A stretch of DNA of 64,000 nt, from contig CAVSEV010000005.1 in NCBI GenBank assembly GCA_963727015.1, positions 806,001-870,000 on the forward strand. The letters are read 5' to 3'. This document shows, one piece after another, positions 63,381 through 64,000 of this stretch (within the stretch, counting starts at the first letter, position 1; each line of letters starts with the position of its first letter). The notes under the pieces were generated by a model. That model had not been told where the DNA came from and ran no database searches. It was given only the letters and a program-made list of their open reading frames with translations. The position numbers and the translations under genes are program-made. The DNA comes from DATFVJ01 sp963727015 (GTDB lineage: Bacteria; Actinomycetota; Actinomycetes; Streptosporangiales; Streptosporangiaceae).

Positions 63381-63998
63381 ATGTCCGCACCGCCGCCGCT
63401 GCCGGGATTCCTTGCTGCCCTGGCGTCGCCGCTCGACCATTACGGGTACCTCGCCGTCGCAGTCCTGATCATGGTGGAAGACTTCGGGGTCCCCGCGCCG
63501 GGCGAGACCGTGCTGATCGCCGCGGCCGTATACGCGGGCACCGGCCGGCTGACCATCGTGGCGGTGGGAGTGATCGCCCTCATTGCCGCGATCGTCGGTG
63601 ACAACATTGGTTACGCCATCGGCCGGTACGGCGGCCGCGCCGTGATCCTGCGTTACGGCAGATATGTGCGGCTCACCAGCGAGCGGCTGGCCAAGGCGGA
63701 AGGCTTCTTCCGCAGGCACGGCGGCAAGATCGTGGTCGTCGCCCGGTTCATCGAGGGCCTGCGCCAGGTAAATGGAATCATTGCGGGAATGGGCGATATG
63801 CGGTGGCCTCGTTTCCTCGCCTTCAACACGCTTGGCGCGGCGCTGTGGGTGGGTGCGTGGGCCTCGCTCGGCTACCTGACAGGCAACCACATCAACGCGA
63901 TCTACACCTACGCCACCAGGTACTCGCTGTATCTGCTTATCGCGGCGGTGGTCGTGGCCGCGGTGTTCATCGCCCGTGCCGCGATCCGGCGCCGCTGA
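63381..63998 (+). CDS. DedA-family membrane protein
   Basis: The 205-residue protein has the family signatures EDFGVPAPGETVLIAAAVYAG (early reentrant loop with the Glu and Pro), GDNIGYAIGRYGGRAVI, and FFRRHGGKIVVVARFIEGLRQVNGIIAGM with the conserved Arg residues, followed by WPRFLAFNTLGAALWVGAW. DedA proteins act as lipid (undecaprenyl-phosphate/phospholipid) scramblases or flippases using the proton-motive force. The gene is complete and ends three bases before the window end region. Confidence 0.92.
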   Translation: MSAPPPLPGFLAALASPLDHYGYLAVAVLIMVEDFGVPAPGETVLIAAAVYAGTGRLTIVAVGVIALIAAIVGDNIGYAIGRYGGRAVILRYGRYVRLTSERLAKAEGFFRRHGGKIVVVARFIEGLRQVNGIIAGMGDMRWPRFLAFNTLGAALWVGAWASLGYLTGNHINAIYTYATRYSLYLLIAAVVVAAVFIARAAIRRR

Positions 63999-64000
63999 CG

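Overview
The window is very GC-rich DNA from an actinomycete. Signs are strong G/C at third codon positions, frequent GTG/TTG starts, 4-base ATGA/GTGA gene overlaps, an Rv2466c-type mycothiol-linked nitroreductase, a DUF574-type SAM methyltransferase, a fused CydDC transporter and an actinobacterial-type hopanoid operon. A filamentous soil actinomycete (Streptosporangiales- or Streptomyces-like) fits best. The genus cannot be fixed from this sequence alone. I recognised no rRNA, tRNA, CRISPR array or complete insertion sequence.

Layout. 1-3.0 kb: overlapping SDR, alpha/beta hydrolase and Baeyer-Villiger-type monooxygenase genes, probably one catabolic operon. 3.1-7.4 kb: a small minus-strand hypothetical, then a GT2-GtrA fusion coupled to a GT39-type membrane glycosyltransferase. 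7.4-8.45 kb: non-coding DNA with a 253-bp tandem duplication, each copy carrying a 61-bp palindrome. 8.45-14.0 kb: malQ (frame-disrupted), a MITE-like element abutting the pepN stop, pepN, and a divergent nitroreductase. 14-25.7 kb: a decayed accessory stretch with gene fragments, a response regulator, several frame-disrupted genes, an MFS transporter and an eis-like pseudogene. 25.9-27.8 kb: a PP2C/SpoIIE phosphatase and a YceI-like protein. 28.65-38.1 kb: the hopanoid operon hpnC-hpnD-hpnE-polyprenyl synthase-shc-hpnG/ispH fusion-hpnH. 38.3-48.5 kb: NYN/LOTUS protein, histidine phosphatase, AraC regulator, VOC protein, lipoprotein, spermidine-synthase-like protein, LigB-type dioxygenase, DHA2 MFS pump and a cyclase-like protein. 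48.6-52.4 kb: a GntR-GNAT-MFS module ending in a tiny ORF. 52.7-64 kb: membrane protein, Crp/Fnr regulator, flavoprotein disulfide reductase, CBM48 protein, AI-2E-type exporter, thioredoxin, CydDC and DedA.

How the genes work together. The hopanoid genes form one translationally coupled unit: HpnC, HpnD and HpnE make squalene from farnesyl diphosphate, the polyprenyl synthase supplies the prenyl diphosphate, Shc cyclises squalene, and HpnH and HpnG extend the side chain. IspH, the last enzyme of isoprenoid precursor supply, is fused to HpnG. Two copies of a 14-bp dyad sit just upstream of hpnC and may be its operator.

Most notable signals: the HpnG-IspH fusion; an interspersed family of about 60-bp palindromes placed just downstream of genes; a CsoR/CstR-like palindrome in front of thioredoxin; a candidate 32-residue peptide gene behind the GNAT-MFS pair; and repeated reading-frame breaks. 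The breaks may reflect assembly indels, real decay, or both, so affected genes should be checked before functional conclusions are drawn.
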